A stretch of DNA of 64,000 bases, taken from contig JBGSXL010000031.1 of the NCBI GenBank assembly GCA_041751425.1, forward strand, positions 1 through 64,000, written 5' to 3'. The notes beneath the pieces were generated by a model. It ran no database searches, had not been told where the DNA came from, and saw only the letters and a list, made by a program, of their open reading frames with translations. The position numbers were made by a program, and so were the translations under genes. Shown here in pieces: positions 51,017-60,846 of the stretch (its first letter is position 1; every line of letters starts with the position of its first letter). Source of the stretch: JAVVEG01 sp041751425. GTDB lineage: Bacteria > Pseudomonadota > Gammaproteobacteria > Pseudomonadales > Pseudohongiellaceae.

Positions 51017-53269
51017 ATGAGAAACATAGCAAAAAATAAACTGACACTCGCCATTGCACTGGTAACTGCAGCGGGGGCACTGGCAAGTGGTCAGGTAATA
51101 GGCGCGGAGGCTTCGGCAAACGCAACACCAACACTAGAGGAAGTGTTGGTTACTGCACGGCGCCAGACTGAATCACTGCAGGATCTCCCGGTCAGTGCCA
51201 CGGTATTCTCATCTGAAGACCTGGAGAAAGGCGGTATCGTCGACATTCTAGACTACTTCCTGCAAACCCCTAATGTTGCAGTAAATGAGACCGGGACACG
51301 CGGCGAGAATACGATCTCCATACGCGGCATCAGCAATATCGGTAATGGCCCGAACAGCAGCTTCGCGCTCTACGTAGACGAATTGAATGTGATTCCTATG
51401 ATCTCCAACCCACAACTGCAGGACGTTGAACGCATTGAAGTCCTGCGTGGACCTCAAGGCACGTTCTTCGGACGCAATGCAGCAGGTGGTGCCATCAACA
51501 TGACCACTATCAAACCCGGTGATGCATTCGAAGGCCGTGTGTTCGTAGAAGCATCAAGTCACGACACTTATCAGGGCAGCCTGACTCTGAACGTGCCATT
51601 GACAGAGAAACTCATGGTGCGTGGCACCGGCTACCTCTATGAGACAGAAGGTTGGATCAAGAACGTGAACGCTGCTGGCGGCAGCAATGACCAGAAGAAT
51701 TTCAGTGGCCGTATCGCCGCCCGTTACCTGGCTTCTGACAACCTGACCATCGACACATCGGTGACAATGGCTGACGAACACAGTGGGCTGGAATCCGGTG
51801 TGGCAACGGGAAAATTATCCGTGGGATCCATTGGTTTGTGGGGCCTGAACGCCATTCAGGAGTTGCCGTTCTTCCCGGACAATCAGGATCGCATTAACAA
51901 CGACAATCCCAAGAGCACAGACTACAAATATCACATTTTCAACAATCGCATTAACTATGTGATGGATGATCTGACGTTCACAAGTATCACTGGTTATGCC
52001 GAGGGTTCTCGCGATCAGAACGGCGATGTAGACGCGACCAGCTTTGATGCGGTGAATCTGACCCGTTACGCAGACACCGACTTCCTGAGTCAGGAGTTCA
52101 GACTGGCATTCAATGCCGGTGGACGGTTGCAATGGACTGTTGGCTTGGCTTATCTGGAACAGAGCTTTGACACGGATCTAAGTGTTGTGCTGGGTTCATT
52201 TAATCCTCTTGGAGCGCCAGGTGGTACAGTCATCCGTGCCCTGCAAAGTGAAAGTGAGATGAGCAACTGGGCAGCATTCGGCGAACTTGATTATCAACTC
52301 ACCGATCGCCTGACGTTGACCTATGGTGGCCGCTATTCTGACGACGAAGTAGAGCAATCCGAAACAGTGACAAACGGCACGCCTACAGGCCCGGTAACGC
52401 AGGTGTTTCAACCTGTCTCCCGTGATTTCGATAACTACTCCAACAAACTGGCACTGCACTATGCGCTGTCTGACGAGTTGTCTACCTATGTCATGGCCTC
52501 ACAAGGCTACCGCACAGGTGGTGTGCAATTGGACCCGGTACTCGCCAAAGCAGAGTTTGATCCTGAAACTCTGTGGAGCTACGAAGCCGGCCTGAAGGGT
52601 GCGCTGTTAGGCGGCAGAATGCGCTTTGCTGCGTCTGTTTATCACATCGACTGGAAAGATTTGCAGGTGCGCACTACCGTTAATGGTATAGACCCGGCCA
52701 CTGGTGCATTCGTGATAGCAACTGGCGTTGAGAACGCCGCTGAAGCGTCCAGCAACGGTATCGAGCTGGAATTGGAAGCGTATCTCAGTGACACCATTCT
52801 GGTAGGTTTCGGAGCTGGCTATATGGACGCCACTTACGATGACTACAAGGATGCAGTAGTTGACGGTGCTACGCAGTTGATTGATCTGTCTGGTGAGCAG
52901 TTGCTGGACGCGCCGGAATTCACGTTCAGTGCGTTTGCGGAAAAGAATTTTATGCTGGCAGGCTGGGATGCGTACGCCAGAGCGGAATACAGTTATGTGG
53001 CTGAAAAGACAACCAGCCATCTGGTTTATGTTCCTGCGAATCTGTTCCCGGTGCCCTTCGATTTCTCGTTCCCTTACCATGTGCCTTCTTTCGACGTGGT
53101 GAATCTGCGCGCGGGGATGACACGAGGTAACTACAGCATCTCTGCTTACGTCAAGAACGTGACGGACGAGAACTACTACACAGGTACATTCGATGATCTG
53201 TTTGCCAGTGGTGTACACGTGCGAACTCATCCGCGTGAAGTGGGAGCCCGTTTCAGCCTCAGCTTCTGA
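51017..53269 (+). CDS. TonB-dependent outer-membrane receptor
   Basis: 750 residues. The signal peptide (LAIALVTAAGALASGQVIGA) is followed by a TonB box (EEVLVTARRQ), a plug (NVAVNETGTRGENTISIRGI, VERIEVLRGPQGTFFGRNAA, GAINMTTIKP) and a 22-strand barrel with the terminal segment PREVGARFSLSF. The plug pattern is that of the iron-complex or unassigned-nutrient receptor class common in marine gammaproteobacteria. ATG at 51017 has AAAGGA nine bases upstream. It is central to the run of exporter, SPFH, receptor, MFS and barrel genes. Ligand unknown. Confidence 0.93.
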   Translation: MRNIAKNKLTLAIALVTAAGALASGQVIGAEASANATPTLEEVLVTARRQTESLQDLPVSATVFSSEDLEKGGIVDILDYFLQTPNVAVNETGTRGENTISIRGISNIGNGPNSSFALYVDELNVIPMISNPQLQDVERIEVLRGPQGTFFGRNAAGGAINMTTIKPGDAFEGRVFVEASSHDTYQGSLTLNVPLTEKLMVRGTGYLYETEGWIKNVNAAGGSNDQKNFSGRIAARYLASDNLTIDTSVTMADEHSGLESGVATGKLSVGSIGLWGLNAIQELPFFPDNQDRINNDNPKSTDYKYHIFNNRINYVMDDLTFTSITGYAEGSRDQNGDVDATSFDAVNLTRYADTDFLSQEFRLAFNAGGRLQWTVGLAYLEQSFDTDLSVVLGSFNPLGAPGGTVIRALQSESEMSNWAAFGELDYQLTDRLTLTYGGRYSDDEVEQSETVTNGTPTGPVTQVFQPVSRDFDNYSNKLALHYALSDELSTYVMASQGYRTGGVQLDPVLAKAEFDPETLWSYEAGLKGALLGGRMRFAASVYHIDWKDLQVRTTVNGIDPATGAFVIATGVENAAEASSNGIELELEAYLSDTILVGFGAGYMDATYDDYKDAVVDGATQLIDLSGEQLLDAPEFTFSAFAEKNFMLAGWDAYARAEYSYVAEKTTSHLVYVPANLFPVPFDFSFPYHVPSFDVVNLRAGMTRGNYSISAYVKNVTDENYYTGTFDDLFASGVHVRTHPREVGARFSLSF

Positions 53270-53277
53270 ACACAATA

Positions 53278-54585
53278 ATGAGTAACACTATCGACATCTC
53301 CAATCGACGCGCCTGGTACATTCTGGGCGTCGTCGTGATTGCCACGTTTGCAGCGAGCATCAACAGACAGATACTGTTTCTGATAGTTGAGCCGCTCAAA
53401 CATGAGATGTCTCTGTCCGATGCAGACATCGGCATACTGACTGGACTGGCGCCAGGTATCCTTGCTGGCACTGGTGCACTGTTGCTCGGTTGGTTAACAG
53501 ACCGTACGCCGCGTCATCTTTTGCTGGGCATCTGTATTCTGATCTGGTCCGCGGCAACTGCAGCGCTGGGTGTCGCCTATACGTTTACCGGTTTCCTGGT
53601 CGGCGTGCTGGCGCTGGCGTTGGGGGAGACAGCGATGACGCCCGTTGCCAACTCACTGATGCCGGATATTTTTGCCGGACGTAAACGCATTATAGCCAAT
53701 CTGATTTTTTTCGCTGCCGGTGGCATTGCTGTTGGCATGGGCGCAGCAGCCAGTGGTGCATTGTTGAGTTGGGTGCAATCGAACGAGATGTTGCTGCCAT
53801 CGATGTTGCAATCGCTTACCTATTGGCGCAGCACGTTCATCATCGTTGCGGTTGCCGGAATTCCGGTAGCATTGCTGGTATTTACCATCGGACATATCAG
53901 ACGCCGGTCCGCCGGCGACAAAAATTTCGATGACTACACTTCTCTACAACACTATGCGCGTGAACATGGTGTAGCTGCTACCGGACTCTATACAGCTATT
54001 GCGTTCACCAGTTTCGCGGGACTTGCCGTGATGTCATGGACGCCTACTTACGTCATCCGCCTCTATGGTGTGACACCTGCCGAAGCCGGACTGGCGCTGG
54101 GCATCTCCGCGACAATCGGGGGCATGCTGGGTGTGGCGATAGCAGCGCTGCTGATCAGCAAAATGTTCTCGCGCTACGGTTCGTTAGCGCCACGTCACCT
54201 TTATCAGTACTCGATGTTGCTGACAATTGTTCCTGCAATGATGCAGTTATTTGCTACGAATGTGACACACGCGTATGTACTTTACGCAGCGCAGATCATG
54301 TTCGCCAATCTGGGCATTGCATTGTCCTCCACCATGATTCAGGACATCAGTCCTGCCAAGTATCGCGGCCGTCTGTTTGGTATCTCGGTGCTGCTTATTA
54401 CGCTGGTTTCTTCAGTGGCGCCGTTTGCAGTAGGTCTCATCTCCGATCAGTTTGGCGCCGAACCACGCGGCTTGCTTTGGGCAATCCTGCTGGTGGCCGT
54501 GCCGGCCCTGGTAATGTCTGCGCTCTCTATAAGCCTCACTAACAAGCAATATGAAATTACTGCTGCAAACCTGGCCATTAATTGA
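53278..54585 (+). CDS. MFS transporter
   Basis: 435 residues with about 12 helices and the MFS cytoplasmic loop motif LLGWLTDRTPRHLLLG after helix 2. The N-terminus (AWYILGVVVIATFAASINRQ) resembles spinster-like or hexuronate-like subfamilies. It starts eight bases after the TonB receptor gene stop, so the two are cotranscribed. It is probably the inner-membrane permease for whatever the receptor takes up. The next gene starts in frame with a good ribosome site inside its 3' surroundings. Confidence 0.9.
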   Translation: MSNTIDISNRRAWYILGVVVIATFAASINRQILFLIVEPLKHEMSLSDADIGILTGLAPGILAGTGALLLGWLTDRTPRHLLLGICILIWSAATAALGVAYTFTGFLVGVLALALGETAMTPVANSLMPDIFAGRKRIIANLIFFAAGGIAVGMGAAASGALLSWVQSNEMLLPSMLQSLTYWRSTFIIVAVAGIPVALLVFTIGHIRRRSAGDKNFDDYTSLQHYAREHGVAATGLYTAIAFTSFAGLAVMSWTPTYVIRLYGVTPAEAGLALGISATIGGMLGVAIAALLISKMFSRYGSLAPRHLYQYSMLLTIVPAMMQLFATNVTHAYVLYAAQIMFANLGIALSSTMIQDISPAKYRGRLFGISVLLITLVSSVAPFAVGLISDQFGAEPRGLLWAILLVAVPALVMSALSISLTNKQYEITAANLAIN

Positions 54586-54595
54586 GGAAGGAATT

Positions 54596-55849
54596 ATGAC
54601 TCTGACCAAAAACATGTTGCGCAGAATATTTGTCCTGCCTGGTGTATTAGGCGGGGCATTATTACTTCAGTCGAGCGCGTTTGCGCAGCTTGCAACTGTA
54701 GCCGCGCCGCAAGGTTTCGAGCAACCTGCAGACGTCAAATTCGGAAACTTCAACGTCAGCTCCCGAGCGGAGGCCGGTCTTTCACCCACCAGCAATATAA
54801 GGCTGGATGCGTCCGAGGAATCAGATATCAAAAGAATTCTTTCATTGTCCGGAAACGCAAACTCGGATTGGCAGAAACACAATCTGGCAGCTTCTATTAA
54901 TTTTTTCGCGCAGGATGCGGCAGACTCAGCGCACGAAGCCCAGGACAATGAAGCTCTATCGGGTTCGCTGATGAGTCGCTTTGAGTTGGGTGGCAATACC
55001 ATCTTGCGCGGTGGCCTGCAAAGGCAGCAAAGTATTATCGGCAAAAATCACGTTGATCAGTTCAATGGTTTTCTGCATGGCACCACAACCAGCTCCATGG
55101 CGAGTTATGGTGTTGAGTGGGACAATCAGCGCTGGTTTGTCAGTGGCATGGGACAGTACGTCGATGTGTTTAACGACACTGATGTTCAGGGCGTGGATGA
55201 TGTGATGGAGCAATCGCTGGATCGCGAGGAGTCTCAGCTCACATTACAGGCCGGCAGGCATTTTGCGTGGGGCAACGCTTACGCTTTCGTTGGTTCGCAG
55301 GCGATCAACTATGATGCATCCGCATCAATCCAAATGAGTAATCGCGATTCGGATGGCTGGCGCGCAGGCGCGGGCGTGGAGTTTTCTCATGGCAGGCTGC
55401 GCGGCGCTGTTAGTGCCATCACATTCACGCAGGACTTTGACACCAACACCATCAAGGACCTGCATGCTACCGTGGGCACCGTGCAGGTTGGTTTTCAGAT
55501 CAACCCACAGTTCAGCTTGTCAGGTTTGCTGCAACGCAATTTTTCCGAAACCAATATCGAAGGTTCAGCAGGTATTTTCACCAATACCTATTTTGTTGGA
55601 GTCATGTATTCCCCGACACCCAAGTTCTACTTCAAGCTCGGCCCCGCCTACAACCGTAGCCAAATGTCGGATTCCAGCATGGCAACCAAGCGAGTGTCCT
55701 GGGAATGGGCGTCTGTCTGGCAGATACATCCACGTGCCGCCCTGTCCTTTGCTGCCTCGCACTCAGATCAACGCGTTAACAACCCTGCCATGCTGAGCCA
55801 GCAGTATGACGAAACCAGTGGCACCTTATCGGTGGTGGTTACGTACTGA
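54596..55849 (+). CDS. Outer-membrane beta-barrel protein
   Basis: 417 residues with a signal peptide (LPGVLGGALLLQSSAFAQ) and alternating amphipathic strands (TILRGGLQRQQSIIG, AYAFVGSQAINYDASASIQM, YFVGVMYSPTPKFYFKLG), ending in a terminal aromatic strand (SGTLSVVVTY), typical of barrel assembly. It resembles the BBP2-type outer-membrane proteins of unknown function. ATG at 54596 with AGGAAGG upstream is preferred to 54551. It is the last gene of the plus-strand run, ten bases after the MFS gene. It may be an export pore or accessory receptor. Confidence 0.8.
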   Translation: MTLTKNMLRRIFVLPGVLGGALLLQSSAFAQLATVAAPQGFEQPADVKFGNFNVSSRAEAGLSPTSNIRLDASEESDIKRILSLSGNANSDWQKHNLAASINFFAQDAADSAHEAQDNEALSGSLMSRFELGGNTILRGGLQRQQSIIGKNHVDQFNGFLHGTTTSSMASYGVEWDNQRWFVSGMGQYVDVFNDTDVQGVDDVMEQSLDREESQLTLQAGRHFAWGNAYAFVGSQAINYDASASIQMSNRDSDGWRAGAGVEFSHGRLRGAVSAITFTQDFDTNTIKDLHATVGTVQVGFQINPQFSLSGLLQRNFSETNIEGSAGIFTNTYFVGVMYSPTPKFYFKLGPAYNRSQMSDSSMATKRVSWEWASVWQIHPRAALSFAASHSDQRVNNPAMLSQQYDETSGTLSVVVTY

Positions 55850-56021
55850 CGAAGGTTGTTGTCCCCACACACCAACAAAGGCCTAGCCTTTAGCCCGATT
55901 AAAGCAGCGATACTCGGGTTATTTCGATTAATCTATCTTTTCCCACTCAAATTATCGTTTACCCAGCCGATACGATGCTTGATCACTTTCACATCTAAAC
56001 ATCCGATTGGTAAACCTCTCT

Positions 56022-57635
56022 ATGAACAGTATCCAGGCACGACTTCTGTCCGTCATTGTTGGCGGCATCTCTTTATTGTTAATCGTCAGCGTTATGGCCG
56101 TTTGGTCGCTTACCGGCAAAGTGGGCGAATACCGCGACCTGTTTGAGATTCAGGTACACCAGGAGCGGGAAATTCACGGTATCAATCTGACCTTCAAGAT
56201 TCAGGTTCAGGAGTGGAAAAACATTCTGCTGCGCGGCCAGGACATCACCCGACGCGATGAATACTGGGAGCGTTTTACCCGTTTGCACAATGACATTCAA
56301 GCCCGTACCTTGGCTCTGCTGAACGGTCTGGAACCCAGCCCCGCGCGCAGTTCCGTGCAGTCTTTTCTACGCAGCCATGAGCAGTTATTAGCGCAGTACC
56401 AGACCGGCCTGGACGCTTTCAATGCCAGTGAGTTGGATCATGCTGCCGGTGACAATGCAGTTGCCGGTATCGACCGTGAGCCTACCACGCTGTTGCAGGA
56501 GGCTGCAGATGCGCTAAGCGAGCAGAATGAGACTATCGCCATTGCGTTATCCAGCAGCAGTCAACGAGTAGCTACTCTTGCGATGATTGCCGTGCTTTGC
56601 GTCGCCATGATCATTCTGCTGATAACATGGCAAACCATTAAACGCGGTTTCATTGCACCACTGATGGAACTGATGGTGGTGATTCATAACTTGTCGGGAG
56701 GCAATTTCCGTCAGGCTCTGGACAGCACCCGCAAGGATGAACTGGGCAAATTGACGCGCGACCTGGCCTTTATGCAATCCCAGATTGCTGCCATTATCGG
56801 CTCAGTGCAATCTACCAGCGACGAGTTGAGCTCAGCTTCGGCAGAGATCAATAAATCCTCTGGCGAAATCTCCCGCCACACAGGCGATACCGAAGTCTGT
56901 ACCGACCAGGTGGCTGCCGCCATTGCTGAGATGAACCAGACCGTGCAGGAAGTAGCCGGTAATGCCAACAATGTTGCCTCCTCAGCGGAGCAGGTGGACA
57001 AGGCTTCCAGCGTTGGTATGGAGATCATGGATCGCACTATCGCCGCCATGAACGATCTGTCTGGCGAAGTGGACAGTGTTTCCCAAACCATGGCCAAGCT
57101 GGAGCAGGACACGGCAGCAATTGGCACCGTGCTTGACGTCATCAAGGGCATCGCAGAGCAAACCAATCTGCTGGCGCTGAACGCTGCCATTGAGGCGGCA
57201 CGCGCCGGAGAACAGGGTCGCGGTTTTGCCGTCGTTGCCGACGAAGTGCGCGCGCTGGCAAGTCGCACGCAGGCCTCGACCGCTGAAATTCAGCGTATGA
57301 TTCAGACAGTGCAGAACGGCGCAGCCAATGCAGCATCTGCTATGCGTCAGGGTCAGGCAAGAACGCTGAGCACGGTCGATCTGGCGCAGGCATCCGGCCG
57401 CTCATTGCAGGAGGTGTCGCAGGCAATCTCCCATATTAAAGACATGATTACGCAGATAGCCACGGCCGCTGAAGAACAAACTTACGCTACCGAGGAAATC
57501 AACAAGAACGTACTTAATGTGGTAGATCTGGTGCAGGCTTCTCGCCGCTCAGCGCAGCATTCAACACAAACTGCCAACACGCTTGACGATACGTCCACAC
57601 GGATGACGGAGCTGGTGCGCAAGTTCAAGGTTTGA
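56022..57635 (+). CDS. Methyl-accepting chemotaxis protein
   Basis: 537 residues. There are two membrane helices (LSVIVGGISLLLIVSVMAVW near the N-terminus and TLAMIAVLCVAMIILLIT near 190). Between them is a four-helix-bundle-like periplasmic domain, then a HAMP domain and the signalling hairpin with the strictly conserved tip text IAEQTNLLALNAAIEAARAG and VVADEVRALASRTQ. No CheR-docking pentapeptide is at the C-terminus. ATG at 56022 is chosen over a TTG five codons earlier. No flagellar genes are nearby, so its ligand and output are unknown. Confidence 0.93.
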   Translation: MNSIQARLLSVIVGGISLLLIVSVMAVWSLTGKVGEYRDLFEIQVHQEREIHGINLTFKIQVQEWKNILLRGQDITRRDEYWERFTRLHNDIQARTLALLNGLEPSPARSSVQSFLRSHEQLLAQYQTGLDAFNASELDHAAGDNAVAGIDREPTTLLQEAADALSEQNETIAIALSSSSQRVATLAMIAVLCVAMIILLITWQTIKRGFIAPLMELMVVIHNLSGGNFRQALDSTRKDELGKLTRDLAFMQSQIAAIIGSVQSTSDELSSASAEINKSSGEISRHTGDTEVCTDQVAAAIAEMNQTVQEVAGNANNVASSAEQVDKASSVGMEIMDRTIAAMNDLSGEVDSVSQTMAKLEQDTAAIGTVLDVIKGIAEQTNLLALNAAIEAARAGEQGRGFAVVADEVRALASRTQASTAEIQRMIQTVQNGAANAASAMRQGQARTLSTVDLAQASGRSLQEVSQAISHIKDMITQIATAAEEQTYATEEINKNVLNVVDLVQASRRSAQHSTQTANTLDDTSTRMTELVRKFKV

Positions 57636-57786
57636 TGGAAGACCAGTCAATCTTTTTCTTGATAAAGATTAAGGTTCACTTAAGTTATTCGTGGTGCAAT
57701 GGTACTCATGCGCAGAATGAAGCGTATATTGTTTGCAGGTGAATCCATTTTGGCTTCATCTGCATCCAGATTGAGGAGCATGAATC

Positions 57787-58536
57787 ATGGATACAAAGAA
57801 TAACCCTGCACAACTGACGGCTTACCCTGTCTGGGACAGAACTACACGTGTGTTTCACTGGATCAACGTCATTTGTGTTTTGGCATTGGCTGCCATCGGC
57901 ATCGTTATTCTGAATGCGAACGCCCTGGGTGTCAGTGGCGAAGGTAAAGTGGACCTGAAAATTCTGCATGCCTGGATAGGGTATGTTTTTGCTTTTAATC
58001 TGCTATGGCGAATTCTGTGGGGTTTCTTCGGCACGCGATTTGCTCTTTGGTCTGCGGTGCTTCCCGGCGGCAAGGGATACATTCCGGCATTGAAGTCTTA
58101 CATCAAAGGACTACGCGCGGGCGACCCGCCTGCTTACAAAGGTCATAATCCACTGGCCAGATTGATGCTGGCAGTGATGTTTTTACTCCTGGCAACGCAG
58201 TTGGTGACAGGTCTGGTGTTGGCAGGTACCGACTTGTATTTCCCACCATTCGGCCACGAATTCGCTGAATGGGCCACGGGCGCCGGCGAGGACCACAGCA
58301 TGCTGGAGGGCCTTGTCCCTGGTGCCAAAGAAATGCTGGACCCGGAAGGTTATGCAGCGATGCGGCAATTTCGGGAACCTTTCATTGCTATTCACAAGTT
58401 AGCGTTCTTTGCGCTGTTGATTGCGATTGTATTGCATATCACTGCTGTGATTGTTACCGAGGTGAAAGAACGCAATGGACTGGTGTCCGCGATGTTCACC
58501 GGGTTCAAAGTGTTTGATAAAAAACCGGAAGATTGA
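57787..58536 (+). CDS. Cytochrome b561-type membrane protein
   Basis: 249 residues with four main membrane helices and His residues suited to two b hemes: RVFHWINVICVLALAAIGIV, HAWIGYVFAFNLLWRILWGF, MLAVMFLLLATQLVTGLVLA and HKLAFFALLIAIVLHITAVI. The extra loop after helix 3 (GHEFAEWATGAGEDHSMLE) is periplasmic. Such proteins are the membrane electron carriers of Ni-Fe hydrogenase or b561-type donors. ATG at 57787 has GAGGAGC upstream. No partner enzyme is next to it, so the electron donor is unknown. Confidence 0.88.
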   Translation: MDTKNNPAQLTAYPVWDRTTRVFHWINVICVLALAAIGIVILNANALGVSGEGKVDLKILHAWIGYVFAFNLLWRILWGFFGTRFALWSAVLPGGKGYIPALKSYIKGLRAGDPPAYKGHNPLARLMLAVMFLLLATQLVTGLVLAGTDLYFPPFGHEFAEWATGAGEDHSMLEGLVPGAKEMLDPEGYAAMRQFREPFIAIHKLAFFALLIAIVLHITAVIVTEVKERNGLVSAMFTGFKVFDKKPED

Positions 58537-58558
58537 ACTGCAACGGAAGTAGCTGTTT

Positions 58559-59212
58559 TCACTTTCCAGCAAACCTGCGCCGAAATATTATTGCCAACGC
58601 GATTGCCGCGCCCGGGAACGTCACCGCCCACAAAGATGCTATGTAGATGAGCGGATTTATGTATATCTGAAATAGCAGGAAAGGCAGCAATAAGCCATTC
58701 GCCAACAATAACCAGCGCGCTGCGCGAGCCCAAGCCAGCCCTGTAAGCCCGAATGCAGCAACCAGTGTCGATAAACTCATGAAACTGTAGCCCAGAAGAT
58801 CGACTGAATATAAAAATGAGTCAAACGGAATAAAAAGGAGGGGTTCAATACCCTCCGTTCTCCCCTGCAACATGCGGGGCAGAACAAAGCTGAGCTGAAC
58901 GTAGTAAACAATTCCGATGAGCGCCGCATAAACTGTGGCAAATGCTACTCCAGCCAGCCCCCAGATCCGGCCGGACTCGGGTATCAGGAAGCTGACCGCA
59001 ATCATCATAACGACAAAGCTGGGTGCCAAAAAAAGCGACGGTGTAAGAAGCAAAGCTAAACCTAATGAGGTGCTGGCACTCTCGGGTCCACCGGCTGAAC
59101 CTAAAAGCCCCTGCCATTCGGCAAGTTGAAAAACAATATACAAAAGGCTGAAAGTGGCACACGACACCGCCGCCCAATACCCGACTTGCCAGTTGGTTTT
59201 TGAATCTGTCAT
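58559..59212 (-). CDS. Polytopic membrane protein of unknown function
   Basis: 217 residues with about six helices (VGYWAAVSCATFSLLYIVFQ, LALLLTPSLFLAPSFVVMMI, GVAFATVYAALIGIVYYVQL, SFMSLSTLVAAFGLTGLAWA, LLLANGLLLPFLLFQIYI). There is no recognisable motif. ATG at 59212 begins just before the first helix. It is on the same strand as, and 24 bases after, another unknown membrane gene, and convergent with the cytochrome gene. Confidence 0.75.
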   Translation of the reverse strand: MTDSKTNWQVGYWAAVSCATFSLLYIVFQLAEWQGLLGSAGGPESASTSLGLALLLTPSLFLAPSFVVMMIAVSFLIPESGRIWGLAGVAFATVYAALIGIVYYVQLSFVLPRMLQGRTEGIEPLLFIPFDSFLYSVDLLGYSFMSLSTLVAAFGLTGLAWARAARWLLLANGLLLPFLLFQIYINPLIYIASLWAVTFPGAAIALAIIFRRRFAGK

Positions 59213-59236
59213 AGTCAAGACGCCTTCCATCTATTG

Positions 59237-59857
59237 CTACTGCAAATCCATCGCTTTTTTCCAACGCACAGAACTGAGGTACATTTGATAACCGTGCGCA
59301 GCACCGGCTATCAGCAGACTGATCAGCACAAGAATATTTGGGTTACCGGTGAACTTCAGCATGATACCTAAACCCGCCAGCATTAAAACCGCCAGCATCC
59401 CGGGAATAAAATCGCGTAGCCTGGCAGGGGGAATATCTGCGAAGTACCTGCTGTTCTCACTTTCCATGCGTGCCCGGCGAAAAATGGACTGCAGGGTGGC
59501 TGGCATCACGGCAAACAACAAAGCCAACAACACAAACCAGACCGGCATATTATCCAGGCCCAGCGAAGCTATCAAAGTAAATTCCAGAATTCCGATACCA
59601 AAAGGTATCACTGAATCACCGGGAGTCGGCGTCCAAGTAAAACGCATGGTTATGCTGCTGTACAACAGCCAGATCAGGATGATACCCATCAGGGTCACCA
59701 CTATCTGCATCCAACTCAGTACGGCTGTCCAGTTCAGGACCAACAAAGCCGGCTCGGACCTGACATGAGCCCATAACAACTCCAATGCCAATGCCTGAAT
59801 GATGCTGAGCAAGGTCAGCAGAACCATTGGCATCTGTTGTTTGGCGCGCTCCCGCAT
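59237..59857 (-). CDS. Polytopic membrane protein of unknown function
   Basis: 206 residues with about six helices (MVLLTLLSIIQALALELLWA, TLMGIILIWLLYSSITM, WFVLLALLFAVMPATLQSIF, GMLAVLMLAGLGIMLKFTG, NILVLISLLIAGAAHGYQMY). A charged loop (RRARMESENSRYFADIPPAR) is cytoplasmic. I do not recognise a family. It precedes the other unknown membrane gene and the two are probably one operon. Confidence 0.75.
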   Translation of the reverse strand: MRERAKQQMPMVLLTLLSIIQALALELLWAHVRSEPALLVLNWTAVLSWMQIVVTLMGIILIWLLYSSITMRFTWTPTPGDSVIPFGIGILEFTLIASLGLDNMPVWFVLLALLFAVMPATLQSIFRRARMESENSRYFADIPPARLRDFIPGMLAVLMLAGLGIMLKFTGNPNILVLISLLIAGAAHGYQMYLSSVRWKKAMDLQ

Positions 59858-60047
59858 GGTAGTTCCCCTGCTTTCTGTTGTTGTTTCCAGCCTTGTGCAA
59901 TATAGACAAAGTTACCGCGTGCGTGCAACAACGTCTTCCGGGCTGACAACCGGAATTTTACGCATTTGTTACGCCCTCCTGCAGAATTACTGCGGAACGC
60001 TTACGCGTCCCGGCGCTATTCTGGTCACCATCAAGTCACAGCCAACC

Positions 60048-60500
60048 ATGAGTAACAGCCGTATGAAAAAACGTCGTATTGCCGTCATTGGCCTCGGTCA
60101 GTTTGGCGCCACCATGGCTCAGGAGGCACAGATCAATGGCATGGAAGTGCTGGCGATGGACATCAATGAGGACAAGGTGAATGAGATAGCAGATCACGTC
60201 AGCGAAGCGATCATCGCCGACAGCACCAACGCCAAAGCGATAGCGGCCGTAGACTGGAATCAGTTCATGACCGTGATAGTCGCCATCGGGAGCGATATCA
60301 AAAACAGCATGATGACCGTCATTCATTTGCAGGAAGCCGGTGTGCCGGATCTGTGGTGCAAAGTAAAGGACAAATATCGCGCCTCATTAAGGCGTAGATG
60401 CCAACCGGATACACGTAACAATCCGGTAAAGAAAGTGCTATTCCATTTCTATTTCTTTAAGCGCGGTATCGAACGGTATCTTCAGTTCGACACCAGTAGT
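60048..60500 (+). pseudogene. Decayed TrkA/KtrA-type NAD-binding protein
   Basis: The first 115 codons read an RCK N-domain of a potassium-uptake regulator: RRIAVIGLGQFGATMAQEA, EVLAMDINEDKVNEIADHVS, EAIIADSTNAKAIAAVDWNQ and VIVAIGSDIKNSMMTVIHLQ. After KVKDKYRA the frame turns into unrelated text, while another frame briefly reads GVDANRIH, as expected for the family (LGVDR-type). The RCK C-domain is absent. It looks like a truncated and frameshifted gene; the frame stays open to 60605 and runs into the next gene. No Ktr channel subunit is nearby. Confidence 0.65.
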
Positions 60501-60547
60501 CTTGTTGCACTGGCGTACGTTGCGTCAAATTTATGTGGAGAAAAAAC

Positions 60548-60814
60548 ATGGGTATTATCGTATGGCTCATCATGGGCGCACTGGTGGGATGGGTCGCCAG
60601 CATAATCATGGGGACAAACGCACAGCAGGGTATGATTCTTAATATCGTCGTGGGTGTAGTTGGCGCATTGATCGGTGGTTGGTTGATCGGGCCGCTACTT
60701 GGCGCCGGGTCCATCAACGAAGGCATCACTTTCATGAGCTTCATCGTGTCGCTGATTGGCGCCGTGGTTCTGCTTGCTATCCTCAGTTTCTTTCAACGCA
60801 ACACCACGCACTAA
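60548..60814 (+). CDS. GlsB/YeaQ/YmgE-type stress-response membrane protein
   Basis: 88 residues with three hydrophobic helices and the Gly-rich pattern of the transglycosylase-associated family (IVWLIMGALVGWVASIIMGT, ILNIVVGVVGALIGGWL). The third helix is SFIVSLIGAVVLLAILSFFQ. ATG at 60548 follows GGAG by eight bases. Members are small stress-induced membrane proteins of unclear role. The lipoprotein gene follows after 32 bases. Confidence 0.9.
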   Translation: MGIIVWLIMGALVGWVASIIMGTNAQQGMILNIVVGVVGALIGGWLIGPLLGAGSINEGITFMSFIVSLIGAVVLLAILSFFQRNTTH

Positions 60815-60846
60815 ATAGCAGGCGCGCGAGCGCCAGGAGTATTGAT

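Noticed and set aside
57646..57670. Terminator after the chemoreceptor gene
   Set aside because: AATCTTT/AAAGATT can pair, but the stem is AT-only and no T-run follows.
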